Source of the DNA: a virus
DNA length: 24,795 bases
Reading direction: 5' to 3' (one strand)
IMG/VR virus record: IMGVR_UViG_3300025828_000180
Coordinates: 1-24,795 of that record
The notes beneath the pieces were generated by a model, which was not told the origin of the DNA, searched no databases, and saw nothing but the letters and a program-made list of their open reading frames with translations. This document shows positions 24,302-24,795 of the stretch, piece after piece (the first letter of the stretch is position 1; each line of letters opens with the position of its first letter). The translations under genes were made by a program, and so were the position numbers.

Positions 24302-24435
24302 AATATATATACATAACACACGCGCCCACATACGCGGGGGTACGGGGGTGCGCGCACGCAAACGCGCATACACGCTACGCGCAACGCACATGCACACGCA
24401 CCGCTGCGCACACGCATGCACAGGCGTCGCGTCGA
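24302..24435. repeat. Alternating purine-pyrimidine, ACGC-rich tract
   Basis: A run starting with alternating AT (24302-24312) and continuing as imperfect ACGC, GCGC and CACA alternation to about 24435. GCACACGCA occurs twice, 16 bases apart (24392-24400 and 24408-24416), and two runs of five G sit at about 24336-24340 and 24344-24348. Composition is unlike the rest of the window. Such alternation can adopt left-handed DNA under supercoiling. Open frames through it are low-complexity artefacts. Confidence 0.7.
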
Positions 24436-24491
24436 GAGGTTCATACGCGCGAGCAATCCCACAATGTGAGCTGATGGGTTACGTCCCAACA

Positions 24492-24596
24492 CCCCTCACC
24501 CCTAGCTGCTGCATTCCCTGGTCAAGCCCTGGCATAGCCCTCAGACGCCCTGTAATCGCCCCTGCTGCACGTTAGCTGCTGACCCTATGCAACCCT
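24492..24596. repeat. Array of CCCT repeats near helical spacing
   Basis: CCCT begins at 24493, 24500, 24516, 24527, 24538, 24548, 24560, 24583 and 24593. The steps from 24516 to 24560 are 11, 11, 10 and 12 bases, and the last is 10, close to one helical turn. The array is framed by a 9-base direct repeat TAGCTGCTG at 24503-24511 and 24573-24581. It may be an iteron-like protein-binding array. Confidence 0.55.
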
Positions 24597-24643
24597 ACCG
24601 CCTAGCACCTAAACGCTTGATATCGCTTAATTTTGCAATTCTT

Positions 24644-24660
24644 TTTGTCACGTTTGTCAC
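24644..24660. repeat. Tandem 8-base repeat TTTGTCAC at 9-base spacing
   Basis: TTTGTCAC occurs at 24644-24651 and again at 24653-24660. Just to the left, CGCTT is repeated at a 10-base period (24614-24618 and 24624-24628) in AT-rich sequence. These lie upstream of the rightward gene and may be operator or replication-initiator sites. Confidence 0.5.
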
Positions 24661-24677
24661 ACGTTTAAGCCTACCCC

Positions 24678-24706
24678 TTGACGTAACGCGTCAGGGTATG
24701 TACCTT
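24678..24706 (+). promoter_or_regulatory. Possible rightward promoter with overlapping inverted repeat
   Basis: TTGACG (24678-24683) is a good -35 box. The best spaced -10 candidate, TACCTT (24701-24706), is weak. A perfect inverted repeat TGACG-N5-CGTCA (24679-24693) overlaps the -35 box, and a further CGTCA half-site lies at 24713-24717. The layout suggests a repressor or activator site controlling the rightward gene. Confidence 0.4.
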
Positions 24707-24745
24707 GGATCACGTCAACACAACAACGCCCAGGGAGGCACTGAC

Positions 24746-24795
24746 ATGATTACATTGAACTCAATCCAACAAGAGCACATTGCGGACCTCATCAT
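24746..24795 (+). CDS. Start of rightward gene, cut by window edge
   Basis: ATG 24746 is preceded by AGGGAGG seven bases upstream, the best ribosome-binding site in the region. The first 16 codons read MITLNSIQQEHIADLI and continue beyond the window. This is the only credible plus-strand gene and marks the beginning of the oppositely oriented, presumably early, half of the genome. The fragment is too short to name. An N-terminus of this kind (SIQQEHIADLI) would suit the Q-motif area of a helicase, but that is a guess. Confidence 0.65.
   Translation, partial: MITLNSIQQEHIADLI

Larger units (their letters stand above)
24153..24745. other. Non-coding control region between leftward late genes and rightward genes
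   Basis: About 593 bases without a credible gene. From left to right it holds: a minus-strand terminator, a small hairpin (GCCAACATGCATTGGC at 24232-24247), a minus-strand promoter, an alternating purine-pyrimidine and ACGC-rich tract (about 24302-24435), an array of CCCT repeats (about 24492-24596), an AT-rich patch (about 24611-24650), 9-base tandem repeats, an inverted repeat, and the ribosome-binding site of the rightward gene. Divergent transcription plus repeats and AT-rich DNA are typical of a phage control and replication-origin region. The origin call is inference. Confidence 0.7.

Noticed and set aside
24153-24329. N-terminal extension of the small terminase by 59 residues
   Set aside because: It would run through the terminator and promoter, has cysteine-rich low-quality sequence, and a well-placed ATG with TAGGAG exists at 24152.
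24175-24575. Long open frames on both strands across the ACGC-rich tract
   Set aside because: The repetitive ACGC/GCGT composition avoids stops by chance; the translations are Cys/Arg/Val or His/Thr/Arg low-complexity with no ribosome-binding sites.
1-24795. Diversity-generating retroelement, suggested by the Bbp19-like gene
   Set aside because: No reverse transcriptase and no template/variable repeat pair was noticed in the window.
1-24795. KOPS motifs (GGGNAGGG) that would pair with the FtsK gamma-like domain
   Set aside because: I found no exact match on either strand while reading; near misses such as GGGAAGGT are not evidence.
1-24795. tRNA genes, integrase, attachment sites, insertion sequences, CRISPR array
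   Set aside because: No sequence with the necessary arms, repeats or protein motifs was seen.

Overview
The window is about half of a tailed-phage genome with a short-tail (podovirus) virion plan. It holds the complete DNA-packaging and virion-assembly block, read leftward on the minus strand from about 24150 to position 1. It ends on the right in a 593-base non-coding control region, after which a plus-strand gene begins at 24746 and runs off the edge. I see no host genes, integrase, transposase, tRNA, rRNA, CRISPR array, RNA polymerase or replication gene. The host cannot be read directly. Base composition is moderate, and the unrecognised small genes and dense packing resemble environmental (marine-type) podophages. 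That last point is inference.

Layout in transcription order (right to left): small terminase (24152-23739), a 68-aa protein of unknown role, large terminase (23528-22242), a 73-aa proline-rich protein, a GNAT-like protein, a 115-aa basic protein, portal (21265-19661), a Bbp19-like protein, scaffold (19447-18617), a 69-aa protein, major capsid protein (18336-17455) and a 185-aa beta-rich virion protein. A hairpin terminator at 16859-16875 separates the head genes from the tail genes. After it come a 62-aa protein, a gp11-like tail adaptor, a 1005-aa gp12-like tail nozzle, four internal or ejection proteins (165, 779, 666 and 775 aa), a T7-type tail fibre with a beta-helix (764 aa), a papain/transglutaminase-like cysteine peptidase (130 aa), a second beta-helix tailspike (700 aa), a 166-aa fibre-related protein, two small genes (53 and 105 aa), and the first codons of a coiled-coil protein at the left edge. 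Gene junctions are mostly overlaps or a few bases, so the block probably works as one or two long late transcripts with translational coupling.

The right-hand intergenic region looks like the control centre. It has a leftward sigma70-like promoter, a strong intrinsic terminator between that promoter and the small-terminase start (an attenuator arrangement), a Z-DNA-prone ACGC-rich tract, an array of CCCT repeats spaced near one helical turn, an AT-rich patch, short tandem repeats, an inverted repeat, and an excellent ribosome-binding site for the rightward gene.

The two observations I rate most worth following link this phage to host chromosome-segregation signals. One is a 16-bp palindrome upstream of the portal gene that differs by one base from the gammaproteobacterial parS site. 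The other is a winged-helix segment resembling the FtsK gamma domain inside an ejection protein. Neither has been tested by search here.
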